Counted from the stretch's first letter, positions 34,950 to 43,926 are shown. The stretch: DNA of 64,000 nt from Kitasatospora viridis (GCF_007829815.1 NZ_VIWT01000005.1:1-64000), one strand, 5' to 3'. The notes: a model not told the origin generated them from the sequence alone. Made by a program: numbers and translations.

Positions 34950-36133
34950 ATGACCACCACCGTGAACCCCGAACGCGCCCCGGGGACGACCCGCTCCCGG
35001 CTGCCGCTCTCCCCGCTGCTGGCCCTGGCCACCGCCGTCTTCCTCACCAGCCTCACCGAGACCCTGCCCGCCGGCCTGCTGCCCGGGATGAGCGCGAGCC
35101 TGCGGGTCGGGGAGTCGGCGATGGGGCAGGCCGTCACCGTTACGCCGCCGGCACCGCGCTCACCGCCATCCCGCTGACCCGGGCCACCGCCGGGTGGCGG
35201 CGCAAGCGGCTGCTGCTGACGGCGATGGGCGGCTTCGCCCTCGCCAACACCGTGACCGCGCTCTCCCACGCGTACGCCCTGACCATGGCCGCCCGGTTCC
35301 TGGCCGGCGTCGCGGCGGGAGTCGCCTGGGCCCTGCTGGCCGGCTACGCCGGGCGGCTGGCCGGCCCGCGGCTCCAGGGCCGGGCGATCGCGCTGGTGAT
35401 GGCGGGCATCCCGGTGGCCCTCTCCCTCGGCGTGCCGGCCGGCACCTACCTGGGCCGGATCGCGGGCTGGTCGGCCGCGTTCCTGGCGATGACCGGCGTG
35501 GCGGTCGCGGTGCTCGGCTGGATCGCGGCCGGAGTGCCGGACCACCCGGGCGAGCCCCGCGCGCGGCGCGCCGGCCCGGGCCCGCTCGGCCTGCCCGGCG
35601 TCGTCCCGGTGCTGCTCACCACGCTGCTCTTCGTGCTGGCCCACACCCTCCTGTACGCCTACGTCGCCGCCTTCCTGGCCCACCTGGGCCGCGCCGCCGA
35701 CACCGCCCCCGTGCTGCTGGTCTTCGGCGCCGCCTCACTGCTGGCCATCTGGCTGGTGGGCGCCCAGATCCACCGCCGGCTGCGCGCACTGACCGTCGCC
35801 GCCGCCGCACTGGTCGCCCTCGGCGCACTCCTCCTCACCGCCTCCTGGGTCTACCCGGCCGCCGCACTCTGGGGCCTGGGCTGGGGCGGCGTGCCGACCC
35901 TGCTGCAGACCGCCGCCGGCCGCGCGGGCGCGGACCGGGCCGACGCCGTCCAGGCCGTGCTGGTCACCCTCTGGAACGCCGCCATGGCCGCCGGCGGCCT
36001 GCTCAGCGGCCTGCTGCTGACCGGCCTCGGCGCCGCCGCCCTGCCGTGGGCGGTGGCGGCCCTGCTGCTGCCGGTGCTGGCCCTGGTGCTGGGCGCCCGC
36101 CGGCACGGCTTCCCGGCCGGGGCGGGGGCGTGA
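34950..36133 (+). pseudogene. MFS transporter broken by a 1-nt deletion
   Basis: Frame 1 (34950-35177) encodes an MFS N-terminus (LATAVFLTSLTETLPAGLLP) up to MGQAVTV, and the second frame continues without loss as YAAGTALTAIPLTRATAG and on through about ten transmembrane helices to 36133. Adding one base near 35140 (GTT-ACG read as GTC-TAC) restores a single frame of about 394 codons, typical of DHA1 arabinose/chloramphenicol-type exporters. Either the gene is recently inactivated or the base is a sequencing error. The MerR-like promoter upstream suggests a drug-inducible exporter. Confidence 0.8.
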
Positions 36134-36253
36134 CGGTGCGTCGGCGGACCGGGGGTCGACTCGCAGTCAGCGGATCGCATCCAATGCGGACCTGGAAAGT
36201 CCGTTAAGCAACTGATCCCAATAATTGCTCAATCCCCTTGCAGAACAACTCAC

Positions 36254-36283
36254 TTGACCACAAGTCAGCTGCTCGGTTAGCTT
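36254..36283 (+). promoter_or_regulatory. candidate promoter for DUF6879 operon
   Basis: TTGACC (36254-36259) and TAGCTT (36278-36283) are separated by 18 bp in an AT-richer 187-bp gap between the MFS pseudogene and ATG 36321. This resembles a housekeeping sigma promoter for the three-gene run that follows. Confidence 0.4.
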
Positions 36284-36320
36284 TTGTCACCCTGCCACTT
36301 CTCACACTGACGGGGAACGC

Positions 36321-36590
36321 ATGGCCGCTCGCTGGGAACCCGACCCCACCGCGTCCTTCGCCCGCCGCCTGGGCAAGTCCTCCCACGAGCTCGGACAGAC
36401 CTCCGGGAACGCCAGCTGCCCCGACATCTGGGAGCTGGACAACGGAGACGTCGCCGTGATCGGGCGCGACCTCACCGACTCCTACCAGGGCAGACTCCCC
36501 GAAGGCGTGAGCATCGACCCGGGCGAGCACCTCGTCGTCATCCCGCGCGCGACCGTCATCGCGGCGAAGGCGGACATTCCGGATGCCTGA
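36321..36590 (+). CDS. small hypothetical partner of DUF6879 protein
   Basis: The 89-residue protein contains SFARRLGKSSHELGQTSGNA followed by CPDIWELDNGDVAVIGRDLT and a closing strand HLVVIPRATVIAAKADIP. Proteins of this kind commonly lie directly before DUF6879 genes in Streptomyces, often near XRE regulators and DUF397 genes, forming switch-like modules of unknown role. ATG 36321 follows GACGGGGAAC. Its stop overlaps the next start by 8 nt, so the two are translationally linked. Confidence 0.7.
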   Translation: MAARWEPDPTASFARRLGKSSHELGQTSGNASCPDIWELDNGDVAVIGRDLTDSYQGRLPEGVSIDPGEHLVVIPRATVIAAKADIPDA

Positions 36591-37200
36591 CCTCCTTGCC
36601 GGCGAAACCGGCGAGCGGATGGAACTCGACGTCTACTACGCCGAATTCGGCGAGCTCTTCTGGAGGATCTCCGACCTCGGGTTCTGGAAACTGGAGCGCG
36701 GGCAGACGTTCCGGGAGCCGGGATACGACAGTTGGGAGGCGTTCGCCGCAGGTGACTGGGCGCGGTCGATGCGCATTCTGGAGGCGGGTCGCGCCGACAT
36801 GGCGGCCTACCACCGCAGGGCCGCCGAGCGCGGTTTCACCGCGAACCGGGTGCGCGTCGTCGAGGAGCCGATCAGCCCCTACCTCCAGTGGGAGCTCCAC
36901 GCGCTCCGCATCCGTGACCAGAGCGGCGGCCCGGTCCGGGTCCTCGGACCGGAGCAGGTGGCCGAGTTCGAGACGGCGCGGCCGCTGCCCGAGGTCTACA
37001 CCCTGGGGGCCGAGGTGATGTACGAGGCGGTGTACGACGGGCGCGGCGTCCTCGAATCGGTCCGGCGGTTCGCCGACCCGGCACTGATCCTGCGGTGCCG
37101 CCAGTTCATCGTGGACCTCTACGGCCGCGGCGAGCCGCTGGAGAGCTACTTCGCCCGCGAGGTGGCCGAGTTGCCCGCTCCTCCCGGGCAGCGGGCATGA
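36583..37200 (+). CDS. DUF6879 family protein
   Basis: The 205-residue protein has DUF6879 features: FWRISDLGFWKLERGQTFRE near residue 25, WEAFAAGDWARSM, RVRVVEEPISPYLQWELHAL in the middle and RCRQFIVDLYGRGEPLESY at the end. Members accompany regulatory or developmental genes in actinomycetes; their biochemistry is unknown. It starts inside the previous gene (8-nt overlap) and is followed after 31 bp by an NB-ARC/TPR protein, so the three may form one unit. Confidence 0.75.
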   Translation: MPDLLAGETGERMELDVYYAEFGELFWRISDLGFWKLERGQTFREPGYDSWEAFAAGDWARSMRILEAGRADMAAYHRRAAERGFTANRVRVVEEPISPYLQWELHALRIRDQSGGPVRVLGPEQVAEFETARPLPEVYTLGAEVMYEAVYDGRGVLESVRRFADPALILRCRQFIVDLYGRGEPLESYFAREVAELPAPPGQRA

Positions 37201-37231
37201 GGGCGGCGGCGCCGCCGGGGCGCCCGTCCTG

Positions 37232-39781
37232 ATGGGCGGCGCAGAGCCGCCCGAACTCCCGCTCCCCACGGCCTCCTTCCACGGGAACGAGGTGTCGGGC
37301 TTCACCACCGCCCGGAACGTGCTCCAGGCGCACGACATCCACGGTGGCGTGCACCTGCACCAGCCGCCTGGCGAACCGGCGTTCGCCGTGACGCCCCGAC
37401 AGTTGCCGTCGACTCCGGCGAACTTCGTCAACCGGAGCAGCGAGATCGGGCGGCTCGACGTCATCGTCGCGGCTGCGACCCCGGCCGCCGACCCGGCCGC
37501 CGACCCGGACACGAACGCGCACGCGCACCGCGGCGAGTCCCCGTCGCCCGTGGTCGTGCTCACGGGCACGCCCGGTGTGGGAAAGACCTCCCTGGCGCTG
37601 CACTGGGCCCACGGCGTGTGCGACCGCTTCCCGGCCGGCGCCCTGTACGTCAACCTCCGCGGCCACGACACGAGTCTGCCGATGCCCCCGGAGCAGGTCC
37701 TGGTCCGCTTCCTGCACGCCCTCGGGGTCCCCGCCGGTGCGGTGCCGCCCGAACTGGAGGACCGGGCCGCGCTCTACCGCTCGGTCACCGCCGACCGCCG
37801 GCTGCTGGTGGTGCTCGACAACGCCGCGACCGCCACGCAGGTCCGGCCGCTGCTGCCCGGCGCGTCGGGCTCGCTGACCCTGGTCACCAGCCGCAACAGC
37901 CTGCCCGGCCTGGTGGCCCGGGAGGGCGCGCACCGCCTCGACCTGCCCAGGTTCCCGAACGAGGAGGCCGTCCGGCTGCTCCGCACCGTCACCGCGGCCC
38001 ACCGGGCGGCGGACCTGCCCGAGGACCTGGCCGAACTGGCCCGGCTCTGCGCCGGCCTGCCACTGGCCCTGCGGATCGCCGCCGAACGCGCCGCCGGCCG
38101 CCCGCTGATGGTGCTGGGGGAGCTGATCGCCGATCTGAAGGACCGCTCGGCGCTCTGGGACGTGCTGACCGCGGAGAGCGAAGAGGAGACGGACGCGATG
38201 CACGGTGTCTTCACCTGGTCCTACCGGGCGCTGCCGCCGCCGGCGGCCCGGCAGTTCCGACTCCTCGGACTGCTCCCGAGTGCCGAGTTCGGCCTGCCGG
38301 CAGCGGCGGCGGTAGCGGGCAGCACCGTGGCGCAGGCGCGCCGCCGGCTCGATCTCCTGGTCGGGGCCCACTTGGTGGAGCAGCGCGCCGCCGGCCGCTA
38401 CCAACTGCACGACCTGCTGCGCGCGTACGCGGTCGACACGGTGCAGCGGACCGAGTCCGCGCAGGACCGCCGGGACGCCGAACGGCGTGCCCTGGCCTGG
38501 TACCTGCACACGGCGGACAACGCGCAGTCCGTGCTCGCCCCCTTCGACCGCTACCCGCTCGACCTCGCGGTGCCGCCGGAGGTCGTCCCGCTGGCCTTCG
38601 AGGACCACGGCGCGGCGTTCCAGTGGTACCGGGAGGAGGCGGACAACCTGGTCGCGGCCACCCGGGCCGCCGCGGACTGCGGGGCCGACGACCTGGCCTG
38701 GCGCCTGTGCGCCATGCTCCGGGCCGTCCACATGCACCAGAACGCCTTCGAGGACTGGGTGACCACGGCACGGATCGGCATCGAGGCCGCGGTGCGGGAC
38801 GGCAGCCGGGCCGGTCAGGCGGAGGCCCACGAGAGCCTCGGCAAGGCGTACTTCCAGGCGCGCCGGCTCGACGAGGCCGAGTCCAGCCACCGCGTCGCGC
38901 TGGAGATCAGGCAGGCGATCGGCGACCGCTTCGGCGAGGCGGTCTCGCTGAACGCCCTGGGGCTGCTGGGCCTGCGGCGCAGGCGACTGGCGGAGGCCAG
39001 GGGCTGGTTCGAGGCCGGCGCGGCCGTCTTCCGCGAACTCGGCGACCGCCGGTGGGTGGCGCTCGCCCTGTCGAACCTCGCGGAGACGCTCTGCGAACTC
39101 GGCGAGCCGGCCCCGGCCGCCGCAGCCCTGGACGAGGCGCTGGCCGTCTTCCGCACGCTGGGAGACCGCAGCGGCGAGGGGAACGCGCTGTTCTTCCGCA
39201 GCTGGGCGCTGCGCGAACTCGGCGAGCTCACCCGGGCGCTCGACTCGATCACCGCCGCTCTCGTCATCGCCGACCAGGAACGGAACAGCGTCTGGCGGGC
39301 CCACTGGCTGGCCGAGGCGGCGCAGGCCGAGCGGGCAGCCGGCCGGGCCGAGGAGGCACTGCGGTCGGCCGAGGAGGCCGCCGGGATCCAGCGGCGACTG
39401 GGCGACCGGAGCCGTGCGGCGACCGCCCTGGACCGGGCCGGCGAGGCCTGCCGCGACCTCGGACGGACCGAACTGGCGATCCGGCTGCACCAGGAGGCAG
39501 CCGAGCTGCACCGCGAGTGCGGGGACGCCTGGCAGCTGTCCGGCGCACTCGACAACCTGGCCCGAGCTCTCCGGCAGACGGGCGAGCACGATGCCGCCCG
39601 CTCGCACTGGCGGGAGGCGCTCTCACTGCTCACGCGCTTCGAGGACTCGCGGGCGACCGCGCGCGATCGGCAGATCAGGCGGGAACTGACGGATCCTCAA
39701 AATCTGACGGATCCTCCAGACCTGACGGATCCTCAAGGCCCGACGGACCCTCGGAACCGCCCACCGGAACCGACTCCGTGA
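37232..39781 (+). CDS. AfsR-like NB-ARC/TPR protein lacking the DNA-binding domain
   Basis: The 849-residue STAND ATPase has an entry motif FVNRSSEIGRLDVIV (about 67-81) like the FVGRE box of AfsR/SARP proteins, Walker A LTGTPGVGKTSLALHWA (about 110-126), Walker B LLVVLDNAAT and the GLPLAL box, then a winged region and TPR-like helices from about 430 to 815. The N-terminal SARP DNA-binding domain is absent; instead 60 residues of unknown type precede it. The C-terminus ends in four six-residue repeats (LTDPQN type) encoded by an 18-bp repeat that also encodes the end of the opposite-strand formyltransferase. It probably signals through protein contacts with the DUF6879 pair; this is inference. 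Confidence 0.8.
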   Translation: MGGAEPPELPLPTASFHGNEVSGFTTARNVLQAHDIHGGVHLHQPPGEPAFAVTPRQLPSTPANFVNRSSEIGRLDVIVAAATPAADPAADPDTNAHAHRGESPSPVVVLTGTPGVGKTSLALHWAHGVCDRFPAGALYVNLRGHDTSLPMPPEQVLVRFLHALGVPAGAVPPELEDRAALYRSVTADRRLLVVLDNAATATQVRPLLPGASGSLTLVTSRNSLPGLVAREGAHRLDLPRFPNEEAVRLLRTVTAAHRAADLPEDLAELARLCAGLPLALRIAAERAAGRPLMVLGELIADLKDRSALWDVLTAESEEETDAMHGVFTWSYRALPPPAARQFRLLGLLPSAEFGLPAAAAVAGSTVAQARRRLDLLVGAHLVEQRAAGRYQLHDLLRAYAVDTVQRTESAQDRRDAERRALAWYLHTADNAQSVLAPFDRYPLDLAVPPEVVPLAFEDHGAAFQWYREEADNLVAATRAAADCGADDLAWRLCAMLRAVHMHQNAFEDWVTTARIGIEAAVRDGSRAGQAEAHESLGKAYFQARRLDEAESSHRVALEIRQAIGDRFGEAVSLNALGLLGLRRRRLAEARGWFEAGAAVFRELGDRRWVALALSNLAETLCELGEPAPAAAALDEALAVFRTLGDRSGEGNALFFRSWALRELGELTRALDSITAALVIADQERNSVWRAHWLAEAAQAERAAGRAEEALRSAEEAAGIQRRLGDRSRAATALDRAGEACRDLGRTELAIRLHQEAAELHRECGDAWQLSGALDNLARALRQTGEHDAARSHWREALSLLTRFEDSRATARDRQIRRELTDPQNLTDPPDLTDPQGPTDPRNRPPEPTP

Positions 39782-40604
39782 TCCAGACCGGGCCGTCGGC
39801 GCACTCCAGCCGGAGCCCCTCGGCCGGATCGAGCCGGGTCCGCAGCACCCGCAACACCTGGTCCCGGACGCGGACGGTGGGGCCGAGGCCCGGCCCCATG
39901 AACCGGAAGGTGCGCACCTGGTTGTGGACCTCCCGCGCCGTCCTCGTCCGGTCGACGACCGTGAACTCGGGCTCCATCAGGCCCGCGTGGCTGGCGCGGG
40001 AACCGTCCTGCGGCTCTCCCGGGTGGTCGGCCAGCACGCGCTCCAGGGCGACCGCGAGGAGATCCTGGATGACCGGGCCCAGGTGCGGCCAGAGGCTCTG
40101 CGGGGTGACCCGGTCGTCGAGCGGGATCGCGCCACGCTGGGCCAGTACCGGGCCGGTGTCGAAGCCTTCGTCCATCCGGTGCACGGTGACGCCGAGTTCG
40201 GCATCGCCGTTGCGGATCGCCCAGAGCACCGGGGCCGGCCCGCGGTACGCGGGGAGCAGCGAGCAGTGGATGTTGATGACGCCCAGGCGCGGGACCGCGA
40301 GCACCTCGGGCGGCAGCCGCCAGGAGAAGCCGTAGACGACCAGCAGGTCGAGGTCGTACCCGGCCAGGGAGCGGCCCAGCCCCGCGGCGCTGCCGGGGAG
40401 CAGCAGGTCGACCCCGGCGGGCAGGTGCTCGACGAGTGAGCCGACCGCGGCCGGAGCGTAGTCGTCCGAGGCGCTGTTCGGCCGCATCGACCGGCAGTAG
40501 ACGTGGACCACCGGTCGATGTCCCTCGCGCAGGCAGGTGTCGTGCAGCGACTGGAACTCGCGCGGTCCGAAGGAGGCGATGCCCAGCCGGAGTTGATCGG
40601 CCAT
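39675..40604 (-). CDS. formyltransferase-family enzyme (Fmt-like)
   Basis: The 309-residue protein uses the N10-formyl-tetrahydrofolate transferase fold. VINIHCSLLPAYRGPAPVLW (about 93-112) contains the catalytic Asn and His, and GVTVHRMDEGFDTGPVL (about 121-137) the catalytic Asp. The C-terminal domain (VRTFRFMGPGLGPTVRV) is Fmt-like. Sequence around the active site is closer to pathway formyltransferases (sugars, siderophores, peptides) than to the strongly conserved Met-tRNA enzyme, and no peptide deformylase or rRNA-methylase neighbour is present. Its last 27 or so residues are repeats (GLEDPS type) from the shared 18-bp repeat; it overlaps the convergent NB-ARC gene by 107 nt. Confidence 0.75.
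   Translation of the reverse strand: MADQLRLGIASFGPREFQSLHDTCLREGHRPVVHVYCRSMRPNSASDDYAPAAVGSLVEHLPAGVDLLLPGSAAGLGRSLAGYDLDLLVVYGFSWRLPPEVLAVPRLGVINIHCSLLPAYRGPAPVLWAIRNGDAELGVTVHRMDEGFDTGPVLAQRGAIPLDDRVTPQSLWPHLGPVIQDLLAVALERVLADHPGEPQDGSRASHAGLMEPEFTVVDRTRTAREVHNQVRTFRFMGPGLGPTVRVRDQVLRVLRTRLDPAEGLRLECADGPVWITESVPVGGSEGPSGLEDPSGLEDPSDFEDPSVPA
39686..39757. repeat. four 18-bp repeats encoding both convergent C-termini
   Basis: CTGACGGATCCTCAAAAT-like units occur four times in tandem. On the plus strand each encodes LTDPQN-like residues of the NB-ARC protein; on the minus strand each encodes LEDPSG-like residues of the formyltransferase. The period of 18 is a multiple of 3, so both frames stay open however many units are present. 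Confidence 0.85.
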
Positions 40605-40702
40605 GGCCGGACCCTAGCAGCGACGGTGAGCTGACTGGCCGTCAGATCGATTTCCGGTCGGCGATTTCAGTCGGACAAGTGACGCCCGGGTCGCGTCCGG
40701 CG

Positions 40703-41023
40703 TCAGCCCGCCTTCCGCATCAGCCAGAGGGCGGTGGCGTCGTCGCCGTCGAGGTTGGTGGCGCCGGCGGCCGCGATGGCGGCGAAGAGCAGGCCGGCGA
40801 AGGGCAGCAGCAGCGGGGTGCCGAACAGGCTGGGGATGACGCACACGAGGACGCCGACCAGGAAGGCGATCATCAGCGAGACGCCGCGCAGCATCGAGCG
40901 CGAGTAGAGCCGCAGTTCCTTGCCGACCACGGCGCCGAACGGCGTGGCGGGCAGCACGGACCGGGCCTGCGGGGCGGGCGAGGCCGACCGGAGCCGGGTG
41001 CGGGAGCCGCCGCGGGTGGACAT
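40703..41023 (-). pseudogene. truncated ABC-2-type membrane protein fragment
   Basis: From ATG 41023 the 106-residue frame reads PFGAVVGKELRLYSRSMLRG, then two hydrophobic helices (SLMIAFLVGVLVCVIPSLFG, LLLPFAGLLFAAIAAAG) and TNLDGDDATALWLM, which matches an internal part of Streptomyces ABC-2-type permeases that are usually around 500 residues. The frame then ends after RKAG, and no continuation of the permease is visible in any frame downstream. It is therefore a deletion remnant. Positions 41024-41250 hold no other gene and should contain the promoter of the MFS gene. Confidence 0.55.
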
Positions 41024-41250
41024 CGTCAGGCGGCGGCGCAGCAGGGCGGGGAGGGCGGCCGCACGCGCCGAAAGGTGCTGACGGGGCGTCGGGGACCACT
41101 GCCGGGTACGTCGGGGACCACTGCCGAGGCCAGCGGGGCGACCGGGGGGTCCGTCGGGTGCGACCTGAATTCGGCCGTACCGCACCCTTGTTCGGCACCT
41201 CGCCGGTGCGGAATCATCACAGGATCCGACAGGGCGGGGGCGGGAGCTTC

Positions 41251-42561
41251 ATGGGCGCCATGGTGGCCGGTGCGAAGGGTGCGGAGGGCGCGGGGTCGGC
41301 GGGGCGGCGGCAGTTGGGGGTGTTCCTGACCGCCAAGACGGTCTCGGACATCGGGTACGCGCTGGACTTCATCTGCCTCTCGGTCTTCGTCTGGGAGCGC
41401 ACGCGCTCGGGGGTCGCCACGGGGCTGGTCAGCGTGGCGCTGTACGCGGGGGCGATCGGGGGCGGCCGGCTCGGGCAGCGGTTCGGTGACCGGTGGGACC
41501 GGCGCCGGGTGATGATCGGCGCGGACCTGGTGCGCGCGGTGATGCTGGGGCTGCTGGCCGTGCTGCCCGCCGCCGTGCAGCGGTGGTGGCTGTACCCGGC
41601 GGTGGTGCTGGTGGGGGCCGGGCGCTCGGTGTTCGAGGCCACGATGGGCGCCGCGACGCCGGTGCTGGCCGGGTCGCGCACCCAGGCGGTGAACAGCGCG
41701 CTCGCGGGGCTGAAGGGCGTCGCCTTCATGGTCGGCATGGGGCTGGCCGCGGTGCTCGCGCCGGCCATCGGGTACCGCGGGGTGTTCGGGCTGGACGCGG
41801 GCAGCTACCTGCTCTCCGCCACCGTGCTGCTGGCGCTGCGGCTGCGGATGCGCGAGTCCGGCGAGCGGGGCGGCGCACGGCGCGAGACGGCCGGCGCCTG
41901 GCCGCTGTTGGTGGGCGCGGGGTTGGCGGGGCTGGTGGTGCTGCGGGTGCTGGACGCCTTCGGCAGCTCCTCCCAGCAGGTCGGCCTGCCGATGCTGGGG
42001 ACGCAACTGCACCCGAGCCAGCCGGCGGTGGTCTCCGGTGTGGTGTGGGGGAGTTGGGCGGCGGGACTGCTGCTGGGCAGCTTCGTGCTGCGCCCGCTGG
42101 CGAAGCGGCTGGTGGAGCGGGCCCCGGCGCTGGTCTACTGCCTGGCCACGATGGCGATGTCGGTGGGCTTCATCGGCGTGTTCTGGCTGGGTGGTTGGTG
42201 GCCCCGGCTGGTGGCGGCGGGCCTGGCGGGGCTGGGCGACGCGCTGAGCGAGATCACCTACAAGCAGTCGCTCCAGCGGCTGCCCGACGAGCGGCGCGGG
42301 CGGGCGTTCGGCCTGTCGCAGGTGTCGGTGAACGCCGGGTTCATGGCCGGACTGCTCGCCACCAGCCTGGTGCTGCAACCGAGTCGGCTCGCGCCGTGGG
42401 TGCTGTTGCTGCACGGTGTGCCGCTGCTGGTGGCGGGGTGGATGGCGGTGGGCGCGGCCCGCTCGCAGCGCTTGCCCGCGCGGCTGCCGAACGCCGCCGA
42501 CCTGCCGAGCGCGGCTGACCCAGCTGACACGGCTGACCCGGCGAAGGGAGCCGTCCGGTGA
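41251..42561 (+). CDS. MFS exporter, 12-TMS, RiPP-locus transporter candidate
   Basis: The 436-residue membrane protein begins RQLGVFLTAKTVSDIGYALD and has motif A-like GQRFGDRWDRRRVMIGADLV (about 74-93), about twelve hydrophobic segments and the family loop SLQRLPDERRGRAFGLSQV. It resembles MFS_3/EntS-type exporters. ATG at 41251 has GGGAG 4 nt upstream. The C-terminus is a short Asp-Pro-Ala repeat (SAADPADTADPA). The following PLP-enzyme gene overlaps its end by 4 nt, tying it to the candidate RiPP operon, where it would export the product. Confidence 0.83.
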   Translation: MGAMVAGAKGAEGAGSAGRRQLGVFLTAKTVSDIGYALDFICLSVFVWERTRSGVATGLVSVALYAGAIGGGRLGQRFGDRWDRRRVMIGADLVRAVMLGLLAVLPAAVQRWWLYPAVVLVGAGRSVFEATMGAATPVLAGSRTQAVNSALAGLKGVAFMVGMGLAAVLAPAIGYRGVFGLDAGSYLLSATVLLALRLRMRESGERGGARRETAGAWPLLVGAGLAGLVVLRVLDAFGSSSQQVGLPMLGTQLHPSQPAVVSGVVWGSWAAGLLLGSFVLRPLAKRLVERAPALVYCLATMAMSVGFIGVFWLGGWWPRLVAAGLAGLGDALSEITYKQSLQRLPDERRGRAFGLSQVSVNAGFMAGLLATSLVLQPSRLAPWVLLLHGVPLLVAGWMAVGAARSQRLPARLPNAADLPSAADPADTADPAKGAVR

Positions 42562-43724
42562 CCACCCGCGACACCACGGGGCCCACCCCGCCCCCGCGCG
42601 CCTACCTCGACCACGCCGGCCTCGGCCGACTGCGCCCGCCCGCCGTCGCCGCGATGCGCACGGCGCTGGAGCAGGTGCTGCCGCACGGCAGCGCCGAGGT
42701 CGGCCGGGTCTTCGGCGCGCGCACGGCGGCCAGGCGCTCCTTCGCCCGGCTGCTCGACTGCACGCCGGAGGAGATCGCCCTGGTGCCGAACACCTCCACC
42801 GGTATCCACCTGGTCGCGGACGGCCTGGACTGGCGCCCGGGCGACCGGGTGGTGCTCTTCGACCGCGACTTCCCGGCGAACGTGCGCCCGTGGCTGCGGC
42901 TGCGCGAGCGCGGCGTCGAAGTGGACTGGGTGCCGATGCGCGAAGGCGGCTACCGGATGGCGGACGTCGCCGCCGCCGTCCGCCCGGGCACCCGGCTGAT
43001 CGCGGTCAGCCACGTCAACTTCGCCACCGGCTTCCGCTGCGACCTGGACCGGATCTGCGAGCTGGCCGCCGAGGTCGGCGCGCTGGTCTGCGTGGACGCG
43101 GTGCAGAGCCTGGGCGTGCTGCCGCTGTCGCTGGCCCGCACGCCGGTGGACTTCCTGGCGGCGGGCGCGCACAAGTGGCTGGGTGGGCCGCCCGGCACGG
43201 GGGTGTTCTTCTGCCGGGCGTCCCGGCTGGCGGCGCTGCGCACGGTGCCCAGCGGCTGGTTCGGCTACGAGGAGGCGGCCGAGGCGACCCGGGGTCAGCC
43301 GGGCGGGCTGCGGTACGACCGGCCGGAGCGGGCCACCGCGGCCCGGGTCGAGGGCGGGATGTACGACCTGCTCGGGATGGTGGGCCTGGCCGAGGCGCTG
43401 GCCGAGCTGGAGGCGATCGGGATCGACGCGGTCGCCGAGCGGGTGCTGGCGCTGGCCGGCCGGCTGCGGGCCGGCCTCGCCGAGCGGGGCTACCGGCTGG
43501 CGGTGCCCGATCACCGTGACGGGCCGTCAGGAGCGTCGAACCTTTCCGGGATCATCAGTTTCAGCAGCCCGGAAATAGCGGGTGCACGAATCGCCGAGAA
43601 GCTCGCCGGGGTCGGAATCCAGGTATCCGTTCCGGATGGTTTGGTCCGAGTTGCCCCGCACTTCTGGACGACGGATGAAGAAATCTCGATATTCCTGTCG
43701 AGCCTGTGTGTGCAGCGGTCTTGA
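42558..43724 (+). CDS. class V PLP-dependent enzyme (EgtE/kynureninase-like fold)
   Basis: The 388-residue aminotransferase class V protein starts AYLDHAGLGRLRPPAVAAM, has the PLP phosphate loop PNTSTGIHLVADGL, the aspartate motif VCVDAVQSLG, and the Schiff-base lysine in AAGAHKWLGGPPG (Lys206). The C-terminus ends with VSVPDGLVRVAPHFWTTDEE, as in EgtE and isopenicillin-N-epimerase-like enzymes. The SGSAC cysteine loop of cysteine desulfurases is absent (SGASNLSG instead), so it is more likely a C-S lyase, transaminase or epimerase. GTG 42558 overlaps the exporter stop. It lies 89 bp before the candidate precursor peptide and probably modifies it or its cysteine; that is inference. Confidence 0.78.
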   Translation: MTTRDTTGPTPPPRAYLDHAGLGRLRPPAVAAMRTALEQVLPHGSAEVGRVFGARTAARRSFARLLDCTPEEIALVPNTSTGIHLVADGLDWRPGDRVVLFDRDFPANVRPWLRLRERGVEVDWVPMREGGYRMADVAAAVRPGTRLIAVSHVNFATGFRCDLDRICELAAEVGALVCVDAVQSLGVLPLSLARTPVDFLAAGAHKWLGGPPGTGVFFCRASRLAALRTVPSGWFGYEEAAEATRGQPGGLRYDRPERATAARVEGGMYDLLGMVGLAEALAELEAIGIDAVAERVLALAGRLRAGLAERGYRLAVPDHRDGPSGASNLSGIISFSSPEIAGARIAEKLAGVGIQVSVPDGLVRVAPHFWTTDEEISIFLSSLCVQRS

Positions 43725-43750
43725 CGGCCCTGTCAGGGCGCGCCGAGAAT
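43721..43750 (+). promoter_or_regulatory. weak candidate promoter for precursor peptide
   Basis: TTGACG (43721-43726) and GAGAAT (43745-43750) lie 18 bp apart, overlapping the stop of the PLP-enzyme gene and 63 bp before ATG 43814. A separate promoter would let the small peptide be made in excess over the enzymes. Confidence 0.25.
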
Positions 43751-43813
43751 CACTCTCAACCGTTTGCCGGTTCACCACCGAGAACCGGTCAACCGACTGG
43801 AAGGGGTTGCGAA

Positions 43814-43909
43814 ATGGCTTACGAGAGCTGGGAGTCCCTCGCGGACGAGGTCGAGATCACCACCGGTGCCGCGGACTGCTGGACCTGTCTGATCGACGAC
43901 GCCGCCTGA
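43814..43909 (+). CDS. 31-residue candidate RiPP precursor peptide
   Basis: ATG 43814 follows GGAAGGGG at 8 nt and encodes 31 residues. Residues 1-20 form an acidic, helix-prone leader (many Glu, Ser and Asp, ending EITTGAA). Residues 21-31 are DCWTCLIDDAA, with two cysteines flanking Trp-Thr. Short size, acidic leader, Cys-rich end and a terminator-like hairpin 17 bp downstream all fit a ribosomally made, modified peptide. Upstream and downstream lie a PLP enzyme, an exporter, a large TPR protein and an M17 aminopeptidase. No LanB/LanM, YcaO, radical-SAM or lasso cyclase is present, so no standard class applies. The leader/core boundary is unknown. Confidence 0.65.
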   Translation: MAYESWESLADEVEITTGAADCWTCLIDDAA

Positions 43910-43926
43910 TCTCGGCATTCCACCGG

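Noticed and set aside
37618..40335. 905-codon plus-strand open frame overlapping the NB-ARC gene and the formyltransferase
   Set aside because: Arg/Pro/Gly-rich shadow in a second frame of the same strand; the NB-ARC frame has all family motifs.
42558..43724. Cysteine desulfurase (IscS/SufS)
   Set aside because: The active-site cysteine loop SGSAC is absent, although the fold and PLP lysine are shared.
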